Both the position numbers and the translations under genes were made by a program. A DNA stretch of 64,000 nucleotides, taken from NCBI GenBank assembly GCA_002104945.1, contig MCFH01000013.1, forward strand, positions 900,033-964,032. The letters run 5' to 3'. The notes beneath the pieces are model-generated. The model was not told where the DNA came from. It ran no database searches and saw only the letters and a list, made by a program, of their open reading frames with translations. Each line of letters begins with the position of its first letter. Positions within the stretch are counted from its first letter, which is position 1. Of this stretch, positions 30,201-42,135 are shown one piece after another. This DNA comes from Piromyces finnis. Lineage: Eukaryota; Neocallimastigomycota; Neocallimastigomycetes; Neocallimastigales; Neocallimastigaceae.

Positions 30201-32752
30201 AATTCACTTCTTATATTTTGTGAACCACCAATAGTATTACTTCTAGTGATACTAGATTCTCCATTGTATGAATTCGTATTTTCTACGATGTCATGATAAT
30301 ATAAATTTTCATCATAACTACTATATCCATTATCCAGTGATTTTCCATAATAATCATTATCTGCGTATTCCTGACTAGAATAAGAATATTGTGATAAAGA
30401 TGGATTAATCAATGGAGGAGGAGGAGAAATAATATGAACAGGTGTTGATATGGTATTTTCAGTAGGATAATAAAGATTATTCATAGAAGTTGCCATAATA
30501 TTTCCTGTATATGGAGAAGGTGTTGAATAGTTTGAATTATAACTATTTTGGCGAATAGTAATACCATTACTGTAGGTAAATGATTGAGGAGATATTGGTG
30601 AAGGTATTGCGCTTGGAATGGTGGCTGAATTTATTGATTGTGGTTGAATCATCGCTGGGTTAGGAGGATGTGGAATTTGTGGTTGAACAACATTAGTATC
30701 GTAGATTACACCTATTTGTGTAGAACTTTGGGGTGTATTACTTCTTTTCATTGGATACATAACATCCATATAATATGGATATATTGGTTGAATAGGGGTT
30801 TGACTTGGATATGTAACCTGTTGTTGATAATATGGAACTGGATATTGGCCTTGAGGATAACCGTTAGAATTGACAGGATAGGATGGTAAAGAAACTGTTT
30901 TATGTTTAAAGAGCTGATTAGAAGAATCAACCATTTGTTGATTTCGTTTGGTTTGATATGCTATAGAAATTGATTTGGATTGTTTTATTTCATTGTTAGA
31001 TTCTGCTAAATTTTCAGGTGTTTCAATAACTGGGCCCATTTTATTATTATAGCCATTATAACTAAATCTATTTGGTACATTAAGATTGTTATTATTAGAT
31101 GAAGTACGTTTTGGTATAAATTGTTGTACAAAATTGGAAGATGTACGGTTTGGAATGTATTGTTGATTGGTATCCTGAGATAATGGCTTTTCTTTTATCG
31201 AATTGTTACGTAAATTTTGTGGTACTTTATTCATTTGAACAGGTGACGAATGAATTGTATTTCTTTTCGATATTTGAATTGGTGATGAATGAAGTGGCTT
31301 ATCATTAATCACTTCATTAGACCTTTCTGTAAAATTATTTTTATTTGTATTGTTGTCACTTTTAAAGAAATCACCATTTTCAAACTTTTGATGGTATTTA
31401 TGAAGGAAACTTGGTATAGAAGAAAAATATTTTGTTGGTTTACTTTTAATTGATGATTTTTGTTCATTTTCACTGTCTTCTATTTTAAATTTAATGTTAT
31501 TGAAGGTGTTCATTGTTCTTGAGTAATCAGAATCATTTTTATTATCAGAACGATTAATATATGAATACCGATTTTTATACTCGTTATCTGAACCACCACG
31601 ATATGAATTACATTGTTCATTTCTACTTTTAAATGATTGTATAGAATTTCTAGGTTCTATTCTATGATTATCTCTATTTTGAGAAAGCTTTAAATCAGAA
31701 ATTTCCGACTCTGAAGAATAGATAGAAGAAGTAGAAATACCTACTGGATATTTATAAGACTCAATTATTTTACCATTATCTAATTTATAACTACCCTCGG
31801 AAGTTGGAATTGATGAAGATGAAATTCTTTTTCCCATATAATTTTTATCTGGAACATTTAAATATTCTGAAGATGATTTTCTATATAATAATGAATTATC
31901 CTGACTACGCTTTGGTTCATATTCATTTTTGTCACGTGGTGATTGTGTAGGGGTTAGCATAGCTGAAGTACGTTTGAGGTTTTGACTTATTTTTGATGGT
32001 GTATTTGTATTTTCAATATCCTCCATGTTATTTTTCTCTTTCATTGCTGATTCGCTTATTGCTTCATAATATTCATTCAATGAGTTCTCCACCCTGTCCA
32101 TAAAATCAAAGAATATTTTTTCATCAATATAAAGATTAAAATTTATATCACGCAAAAAATTTGATTCAAGAATATTTAATTCCCTGAGAGGAATGCCTGA
32201 CACTGTTGACCATGACTTATTTGAATAAACATTATCATAATGTGCTTTCATTGATGCCATTAATGCAAGCGTTAGTATTTTTACCTCTGAATTATTTTGA
32301 TGATGTAATAGAGAAGTAGTTATAGTATTTTTTCTTAAATTTGATATATATCCTAATGCTATAATTATTGCAGGAAAGGTCAAATGTGTTGAATCTAATA
32401 ATATTTTTATGGCATGGTCACATTTCTTTGACCTTGTTTCACTCATATATCTATTTGAATTTATGTTTTCATATTCTTTCATAGAAATCTATTATAAGTG
32501 AAAAAAAAAAAACATTTCATGGTTAAATTTTTTATTTATAAATGTTTTTAATTATATAAAAATAATATTTACCTTTAAACATTTCGAATTTATAAAGTAT
32601 CTTATATATCTTGGAAAAATATCCTTTGAATATTTACTATTATATGGTCTTTTTATTGATAATAATGAGCATATGCCTTTATATTCAGGCACTCTATTCT
32701 GCATAACCTTTACAAAAGGATTTACCATTTCAATTACTTGTTTTGTTACCAT
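27248..32752 (-). CDS. Pho80/PCL-type cyclin with very long disordered tail, 2 exons
   Basis: Cyclin expected to activate a Pho85-type kinase. Exon 1 (32752-32573, starting MVTKQVIEM) and exon 2 (32488-27248) join in phase at ...NSKCLK|ISMKEYEN, giving about 1,806 residues. The cyclin box covers roughly residues 20-200: IKILLDSTHLTFPAIIIALG, LTLALMASMKAHYD, NKSWSTVSGIPLRELN and LRDINFNLYIDEKIFFDFMD match the PCL core. Everything after about residue 210 is low-complexity Ser/Asn/Glu/Tyr-rich sequence with two tandem repeats: an 18-residue QLEQYEEIDQ-type repeat (28676-28965) and an 8-residue SPYMSSRT repeat (27888-28000). The latter places Ser/Thr-Pro sites, possible kinase targets, at regular spacing. 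PCL cyclins are usually 230-500 residues, so the tail is exceptional. Kinase partner and process are inferred. Confidence 0.82.
27888..28000 (-). repeat. 8-residue SPYMSxRT tandem repeat in the cyclin tail
   Basis: About five 24-base units coding TSPYMxx(R/K), for example TSPYMSSRTSPYMSSR. The two central copies are nearly identical in DNA, so duplication is recent. Each unit presents a Thr-Ser-Pro site. Confidence 0.85.
28676..28965 (-). repeat. 18-residue Gln/Glu-rich tandem repeat in the cyclin tail
   Basis: Five to six 51-57-base units coding variants of QLEQYEEIDQYKQQPE. Some units have EPQPV in place of KQQPE, so two unit types alternate. The composition predicts a charged coil or disordered spacer. 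Confidence 0.85.
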
Positions 32753-35514
32753 TTTGTTTATTTTTTTTAATTTATTAAATTTTTAAATATAGCTATTTAC
32801 TATTATTAAATAATCAACTATTTTTTAAATAAAAGTGTTTTTTTTTTAGTTTATAATATTTTTTATTATTTTAAACACTTTTATTATTTTTAAAATTTTT
32901 GGTTTATGGTTTTCTTATTAATTATTCTGTAAGTAATATTTTAATATGAAATATATTATACATAATGAATTTATTTTTAGAAAATCTGTTGTATTATGAA
33001 TATTTTATATAAATATTATTAACCGCTTAAAGTAATATAAGTTTTTTTTTGAAAAACAAAATAGTGTTTTGAAATAATTTAAGAATATTTTGATTTGAAA
33101 TTATATTTAAATTAGATAATTCATAATCATTAATATTGATATATTATTCAAAATATTATTTATATATTCTCGAGATATTATATTATTTTATGATATTGAT
33201 ATTTATTATAAAATATTTACAATATGAAATGATAAAGAATTATATGTAAAAATATTATAAAATTTAAAAACAGGAATAATAGGAAAAAAAAACTATATGT
33301 GGAAATATTTTATTAAATTTGATGATATAGATTTATTTATTATTACTATTATATATTTTTTTAATTTTTGGTATTTATTTTTAAATTTTATTATTTAGGA
33401 AATTCAAAAAATCTCATTCATTAATTTATAATATAAAATTTAATAAAATATCATTACTTGGCTTAAAAATAAGTATCTTTTTTTATATTTGCTTTTGCTT
33501 TTTTTTTTATTTTTACTAAAATTTTAAATATAAAAATTCCCCTAAAAGTTTTTTAAATCTCAATTATTATTCAAATTATTTTGTAAAATTAAAATTTCTT
33601 TTTTCATATCAATTTAAACTAAGAAGGGGCGTTGTTTTATTATATAATGGTATACTTTTTAATGTTATTAAGAAATTTATTTTGTTAATGAAACTTATTT
33701 TTATTTTACTGTTAGGTTTCCTTTTTATATTTAATCCTTTATATATTATTATATTGTCTTTTGAATATTTTATTTTTTTTAATTTCTTTTTTTTGTTTTA
33801 TTTTTTTTGCTTTTCTTTATTATTAATATATATAAATATATATAATTAATTTATTATTTTTGATAGATATTATTATTACTTCGTTTTCTTTAAAAATTGA
33901 TTTTCATTCTAATATGTTATTATTCAAAATAAAAATATTATGTCATACTATTATTACTATTATTGTTCTATTTTTTCCTTTCTTTCCTATATATATTTAT
34001 AAAAGATGAAGAACTAATGGGATTGTAATAATTATTATTTAATCATAAATTTAATAAAGCTAAGTTTTATAAATTATTGAAAATGATAATTATTTATATA
34101 TTGTTTTGATTTATTTAATTTATGATATTCTTGAAATAATGTTTATATATATATATCACTATATATAAAACAATTGTTTTTTTTTTTTTCTTTTCTTTTC
34201 GTTAAAAAAAAAGAAAAAAAAGAGGAATAATAATTGCTTTTTTTCTTCTTTACATTTATTTTAATTAAAAAATTAAAATAGTTAAAGTTTTTCTTTTGTT
34301 TTTTATTTAATTCATATATTTCTTTCTTTTTTTTTTTATTAAATAAATATATATATAAAAACTATCGATTTATGTAATTAAGAAAAAAAAAAAGTTCAAG
34401 ATTAGATTATAATAAAAACAAACAAAAAGGTTTCTTTCAATTTTTTTTAGAAAAAAAAAAAAATTCTTAGTTTATTATTATATTATTAATAAATAAAATT
34501 TTTATTAAAAATGGAGTAAAATCAAATAGCATAAAAAAAAAAAAAATTCATCATCATTTATAATATATATAAAATAATATATAATAAATTAATAAGAATT
34601 AAAATTTAATATGTAAATAACATTTATACCTTTAATACTATGTATAAATAAATAGTGGCTTTATAATAATTATTATAATAATATTATTGAATAAAACTAA
34701 AAGGATAAATAGAATAATGTATTTGATTATAATGGCTTGATTATTATGAAAGTAACCTTTTAATTTAGATAACCAATGAAATTCAAACTTTATAATATCC
34801 AGTTATTGAATATCATAGATAAACATATTAATAATATAATATAATATATTATTAATATAAAGATTAAAATTAATATATTTACCAATTTTTTATATACTCA
34901 AAAAATTAATTATTCATTTATTATATAGTATTATTATATTGTATAATACAATTTTTATATATTAAATATACATTAAACAAATTAAATAATATTGTAATTT
35001 ATTCAAAAACCACTTTATTGTCAATAAAAGGAAAAATATTATTACTTGAATAATATATTAGTAATATATTATATAACATATTAAAATAATATTCCAATAT
35101 ATTATGTTATTTTATATATTATTTTGTATATAAACCTTTTTTTACATTTAAAAGTGGATGCATTACATTTTAAAAAAAATACATAAATTTGAATACCAGC
35201 CATACATACAAAAATAATGTATTTCATTTTTTTCTATTTCAATAAACTGTATGAACTTTTAGGTGTAGAAGGAATCAAACTATCAAATAAGAACTATTCA
35301 CTTTTTTTTTTTTTTATAAAAACAATGAATTTATTGATTTATAATTGATATATAATAATTAATACGATGTTTATTGATTAATCTTTTTTTAAAGAAGGGT
35401 ATACTGACATGCATATAAAAATAATATTATAATATTGGTATTATTCTTTTTTTTTAAAAAAAAAATATTTAGTCTTTTGAATATCATATGCTATAAAGAT
35501 AAATAATATTAAAA
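32753..35514. other. Intergenic region, 2.8 kb
   Basis: Lies between the 5' end of the cyclin gene and the 3' end of NDC1. Very AT-rich, with many T runs and TATATA patches. I saw no frame with protein-like composition and no RNA gene. Confidence 0.55.
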
Positions 35515-36049
35515 TTATTCTTTAAAATCTAAAAAATATTGTAATTTCTTATAGATTCTTGGTGAGAATTTTAATTGTTTAATTTCATTATAATAGGAAA
35601 GTGTAATTTTATACAGTGTACTTTGTAATACTTTTTTTTTTTTTTTTAATAAAATAATAATGAATAAGAAAAAAAAAAAAAGTTAATACATTTAAAGAAT
35701 ATACCACTTTTAATTATACTAGATAACTAAATTTATATAATATATATAATATATATAAAACATACATGATATCATGATATCCAATTCTACTGGTAATTCC
35801 CTTTTAGATGGTGGTACAGGTGGATTTTCTATAAACAGTTCTATGGATAATAATAGTCTAAGTAAACATTCAAGAATATTTCCTAAATCACTTTTAATCA
35901 ATTGTTGTTTATCTTCTACTAATGAAAAATAAACCAGATTTCCTAAGACTTTTATAAATTTTAATATACATAATATATATTTTAACAAAATATTTTGATA
36001 AATAAAAAACAAATAGATAATGATTTAATATATATAATGATTTCTTTTC

Positions 36050-36080
<31 letters not shown>

Positions 36081-39000
36081 ATTAATAATAAATAAAATTA
36101 TCATAATAAAAATATATAATATATATGTACTTTGAATGGCCCATTGTTGTAACGATAAATCTTGTATTAAAATTGAAACATATCTATCTATGGAAGTACC
36201 AAATAAATATTTACCGAATCGCCAAGAATTATTTATCCTTACTATCATTTTGATCAAAGATTCCCAGAAAGAAGTTTCATTTTCAGTTCGAATAGTAATC
36301 GGTTTAACATAACTCTTTAATGATTTATTATAACCTTCAGAAATATTAGATTTTCGATAGTTATCATTTATGTTAGATTCATATTGTGAATTTTCCTTGA
36401 AACGATTCATTGACATAAATTCATCTTCTATATCTGGATTTGCTTTTTGAAAGTCATTGTTCATTGATGGATATTGATATGAATAATTTGATTTCATATG
36501 ATCGTATGAATTATATGTCTTTCTTAATTTCTCATAGTGGTATCTATCCCTATCATTATTATAACAAGAATTTGGTTCATTATCGTTATGATACATGAAA
36601 TTAGGAGGAGGATAATTATCCTTTTCATAAAACTCTGGTTCGTGGTCTACTTTATTTCTTTGATGAAAAGAATATTCCGGATTTATATTCTTATTACTAT
36701 TAAAATAAGAATATGGATTAACGTTATTCATATTATAATCATGTGTATTATTTTGTGTAATATTTTCTTTGTAATTATAATAAGAGGATCTTCTGGGATA
36801 ATCCGAAAAACTATTCATTCCTCTACTAGTATCGTACTCTTCATTAAATCTATAATTATTTCGTTTATTATAATCTTTAAAATATGGATTATTTTCATTA
36901 TGATATAAATATTCTCTTTCTCTATATTCCATTTCTTCTCTAGCATTAAATAAATCTCGCTTTTGATTTGGGGTATTCATTAATTTTCTTTTAAATTGAT
37001 TAATTGAAGGTGTATTTATTAAATAATCATAAACACGTTTAGGTGTAATATTAGGATAATTATCTTTTATATATTGTTTTAATTTTATTGTTGACAATCT
37101 ATTTGAATTTATATTTTTCATTTTACTGTATGGTGTTTCATATTGCTGGTTATATTTATTATTATAATAAGAATCAAAATTACGATCGTCATTTGGTATG
37201 AAATTATTTATCTTTAATTTACTCTTTGGATATAAATTTATATTACTATTTGATGTGATTTTATTTGAATATTGATAATCATCTAAAATAGGACCATCTT
37301 TTGATATTAATCATAAAAAAGTATAAACATGTAATTATATTAATTTAAAAATAACTTATTTTATAATCTTTGACGTTTATATAACAATACTTACTTTTTT
37401 TTTCATATTCATTTTCTAATAAAGTAGTCAAGTTATTTATAATATTTGTACATTCATAAAGGATATTATACCATGGAAAAGGCTTGATATTTTCGTTATT
37501 CATAAATGAAGATCTAATTTGATGTTCATAGAGTAAAATTTGATATAACTCTAAATAAGCATGATACTATTATTTTTTGTTCGTATAAAATATACATAAT
37601 AATAATTATTATATCAATATTAAATTTTTTTAATATTATAATTTTTTTTTTTTAAAAAAAAAAAAGAGAGAATATCAATATGTAATATTTATATTACTTG
37701 AACTAATGGATGGACTCTAGATGATAATCCAGTACATATACATTCTAGAGGATTTAAATCATTTTTACATATTAAAAATGGCTGATATTACAAAAAAAAA
37801 AAAAAATTCATTGTTGGTATTATCAATTAAAATTTTCATATTATTAATATTTTATCATTTTTAATAATTATACCTGCGTAATTAGTGTTCTAAACAAATT
37901 ATGTTGAATTTCAAATAAGTATATTATAAATCCACATAATATTATTAATTGAATTATAACAATAATGTCGTCTTGATTAAACGATAAATATGAAATTTCC
38001 AATGGGCTAAAATTAAATAAAAAAAAAAAATAAAAAATAAAAATGAATTTTAAGCTTACATGCAATAATTTTGCATTTTATAAATACTCTATTTATTTAT
38101 ACCTCTTAAAATAGCTTAAAATAATGTTTATTAGAGTGTATATTTTTCTTCCAAAAAAATAGTATAATAGCGAAAAAGACAGAATAATTCTTTGGGAGAT
38201 ATTTATACTTTTTTGAATTGATATAACGACTTGTTCTCTGAATTTTATTGATTTTGTTCTCTTTAAAATTAAAATTATATTAATATTGATTGACTTATAT
38301 ATATATATATATATAATATAGATATTTTAAAATGTAAAGAGAATAATTATTTAAAAATTTCTTTACCATGAATTTTGGAAATTCCAATTTACAGCGATTG
38401 TATAAACTATAGTTGAATCCATAAAAAATACCAATATAAACACTAAACACAATTAAAAAATCAAGTTCTTTATGATCTACAAATCTATAAAAAATATATA
38501 CATATATTATATATATCAATAAAATTTCTAAATAATAATATAAAGTTATTTATAAAGAAATTACTTTATTGCATTTAAAAAAATCTTTTGATTTGGTGAT
38601 ATGGTATAATATATCCAAAGTATAACAAAAGCAGATAAAATATTAAATGAAATTTGTAATAATGACGTTTTTGATATAAAGTTTAATATTTCAAAAAAAC
38701 GATTCTTTTTTGGAATCAGTTTTACTATTTTAAATATAATATATAGATATTGAAATTTTAATTTTATTAGAAATTTCAATTCTAATTATATCTTATTTTT
38801 TCATATAGTATTTTTTTTTTTATTTTATTTTAACTATAATAATAAATTTATACCTTTAACAGTCTTTTTTTCAAATAAAAGTATTATAAATAATATTAAA
38901 AATATAATAAAGGGGTATATTAATGTTTTATAAAAATAGGCTTGATTTATTTTAAAAGAAAATTTTTATAAAGTAATGGTTAAAATTTGTATATCATAAA

Positions 39001-39178
39001 GATTTCTATATTTTATTTTAATAAAAGTTTATAGATATTAACCTAAAATCCATTTTGAATCACTTAAAAGAAAAATCTGAAATAAAGTAAATATATTCAA
39101 AAATTGATATAAACAGGTTTCGAAAAAAAGTTTATTCAATTTTTTAAAGCAACGTTTCTCATATAATGTTGTATTCAT
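35515..39178 (-). CDS. NDC1: Nucleoporin NDC1 (nuclear pore / spindle pole body membrane protein), 11 exons
   Basis: Membrane nucleoporin that anchors nuclear pore complexes and, in yeasts, spindle pole bodies. Exons in order: 39178-39043, 38940-38854, 38781-38565, 38484-38367, 38260-38103, 38006-37874, 37781-37698, 37566-37395, 37297-36131, 35948-35766, 35630-35515. They join in phase to 856 residues. The N-terminal third has about six membrane segments (for example YPFIIFLILFIILLF, DIIVIIQLIILCGFIIYLF). ECICTGLSSRVHPLVQYHAY follows, then an Asn/Tyr-rich disordered middle. The end has the Ndc1 C-terminal helical domain: SWRFGKYLFGTSIDRYVSIL, ALQ-like LSLQQWAIQ, NLVYFSLVEDKQQLIKSDLG and a final KKLQYFLDFKE. 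The call rests on this domain order and pattern, since Ndc1 is poorly conserved. Position: nuclear envelope. Confidence 0.75.
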
Positions 39179-40143
39179 TTTTTTTTTAATTTTATTTAAA
39201 ATTCTTTATAACAATTGCTATTTTTATTATCTTTGAAAAAAAAAGAGATGAATTTTTATATAAAATAAACATAAATGTTCTTTTTTACATTTCTTTCTTT
39301 TTTTAAAAAAAAAAATAAATAAATAAATAAATGAATCAATGTGTGTGTGTGTTTGTGTGTAATTTCTATCTTTTTAATTTAAAGAAAAAAGTAATTTTTT
39401 TTTTTTAAATTTTTAAATATAAAAATTCTTAATTAAAATTCAAACCTTAATTATTATTTAAAAATTGTTTAGACCAATAAAAATCAATCCAATCAAAAAC
39501 TTTATTTAATAATAAAAGACAAATCTTTTTTTAAAAAAAAAAAGAAAACCTCTTTTCTTATTAAATGCAAAAAGCAAGCAAGTTTAAAACTTTTTTCATT
39601 AGTACTATTATTTTATTTTATTTGAATTTTTATATAAAAAATTGTTTATTTTGTATATTTTTTTATTCTTATTCTTATTATTTTATTATTTCTTTATTGC
39701 TATTATTATTTATTGATAATTTTTTTAAAAAAAAGTTTTTATTTTTTACATTTTGATTTTATATATATATGTAAACGCAAATTATTTCTTTAGTTGTTAT
39801 TAAAGATTAAATATTATACTAATAACGATCTTCTTTTATTTTATTTTTTTTTTTTTTTTAAAAAAAAAGAAACTAACAAAAAAGAAAAAAAAAATAAAAT
39901 GACATGTAAATAGAAATAATATAACATTAAATATAACATTAAACTAATTTTAATACTTTTTCTTTTTTCTTTTCCTTTTTTTTTTTTTTTTTTAAATCTG
40001 TAAAGAAAATAATTATTTATATATATGATAATATAGTTGTTTTTATTATTATTATTATATTATTATTATTTTTAAAATTATTCTTTATATATATATATAT
40101 ATTTGAAACATTGGCTATAGATATTAAAAACTATAATAATAAC

Positions 40144-40174
<31 letters not shown>

Positions 40175-40508
40175 ATTACTATGAGTTTAATGAATTAGTA
40201 AAATATATATTCCTTTCTTTTTCTTTCATTCTTTCTTTTTTTTTTTTTTTTTTTTTTTTTGTTGTTTTTTTTTTTTGTTTTTTTTTTTTTTTTTTGTTTT
40301 TGTTTTTTTTTTTGTTTTTGTTTTTGCTTTTTTTATAATTATTATTATTATTATTATATTGTATGGTATGTAATTTGTTTTGCTAAATTTAATTTATAAT
40401 AAATAAAGATTCTTTTAGCTTTTTTTTTTTTTTTCTATTTTATGTATAGTAAAAAAAAAAATAAATAAAATAAAATATGTAACAAATAGTTTTATTTCAA
40501 GTTTTAAA
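39179..40508. other. Intergenic region, 1.3 kb
   Basis: Upstream of NDC1 and downstream of striatin (both minus strand). Contains a GTGTGT patch near 39342, A runs near 40143-40170 and a long T-rich stretch at about 40218-40330. A 63-residue Phe/Ile/Leu frame at 39565-39756 is best read as translated AT-rich DNA. Confidence 0.55.
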
Positions 40509-42097
40509 CTAGCATGGTTGATCAACACTATATATTTTACTAGTAGAATCACCACCACAACTTGCTAATATATTAGAAAGTGTTGGATGATACTTAACAC
40601 ACCATACACCTTCATCAAATTTCTTTCTATGAGATGACATTTCTTGAATACAGTTCTTTGAAGCAATATCCCAAATACGAATTGATGAATCATGTCCTAT
40701 TTTTAAAATTAACGTTTATCAATATATATTAATTTTAATAATACCTATACAATAAATAGTTATCTTTATATTTTAATGATTGTTATTCCCTAACTAACCT
40801 CCTGATGCAAATGATATACCGGATGGATGAACACTTAATGAGGAAACACCATCCAAGTGTGCGGTCATTGAATGAATGCATTCACCTTTTAATTTAATTT
40901 TTAATTAAATAATAATACAATAATTATATAAGGTCAATAGGAATATTTGAAAATATAATAAATAAGAAAAGAGAAATAATTTTATTCTTTTTACTATTTA
41001 TTTATCATTTTTTATTATTGTCATATTATCATTATATAGGTAGTTGTGGTTTAACTTACCTGATTTGATATCAAAGAATCTTATAAAGCAATCCTCATGA
41101 GCAGTGATAATTAATGGCATTGTCGGGTGTGATATGACTTGGTTAATTTGAGTTCCTGGTGTATTATCTAATAAATATGATATTACACATAATTAAAAGG
41201 GGTATGATTTCAATAAGATATATATATATTTCAATTAGGTATTAATATTTAATATGATATTACCATAAGTTTCAGCACTTGGTAACTTCATATATTCACT
41301 ACCAGTTTCAAGATCAAATAATTTAACAATCGAATTTTGATAGGAAACAATAGCTTTACTGTAATCGGTATGTAACCAATTAATATAGGTTGGATTAGCT
41401 TCTACTTCTTTTGATTCGGATACTAATCCATTGTAATCTAATGTTGATTTTAATTCATAACTTTCAGTATCCCATAGCTTTACAGTTCCATCTGAAGATG
41501 CTGAGGCTAATAAATGGTATTGATCCTTTAATGGATGAGCCTTGACACACCATACAGCATCTGTATGGCCTTCAAATACATGTTGTTTTATTGATGAATC
41601 TTTTGAAAAATGATAATAATAATGATAATGATAATAATAATGATGATGATGATGATGATAATGATGATAATGATAATAATAATGATGATGATGATGATGA
41701 TAATGATGATAATGATAATAATTAATATTTATTATTAGTATTAACAAAAAAAAAAGAAGTTTTTCAATTTTTTATAATGTATCATATAATTATTTTTAAA
41801 ATAAAATACCATATTTAGAATATAATTCCATATTCTTTGGTGGAACCTTCCAAGATCTAATAGTTGAATCAAAACCACCGGTATAACAAATATCATCAGA
41901 TATATCTACAGATAATACTGGACCCAAATGTCCTCTATAAGTGTAAACTGGATCAATATCAATCATACTTCTGATTATTATATATTATATAAAATGATAA
42001 AAAATATTGTGATATTATTATATTTATCTTTTATAATATTAAACTTTTTATTTTTTAAATTTATATGTGATTTAATAATAAAATCTTAATTTGTTTC

Positions 42098-42135
<38 letters not shown>

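Noticed and set aside
39565-39756. 63-residue Phe/Ile/Leu frame, possible small membrane protein
   Set aside because: Composition is what AT-rich DNA gives by chance; no splice or homology support.
41235-41747. Single 170-residue minus-strand frame beginning with His/Tyr repeats
   Set aside because: Only 41264-41599 is coding (striatin WD40). The His/Tyr part is an intronic repeat before an AG acceptor that fits the phase.
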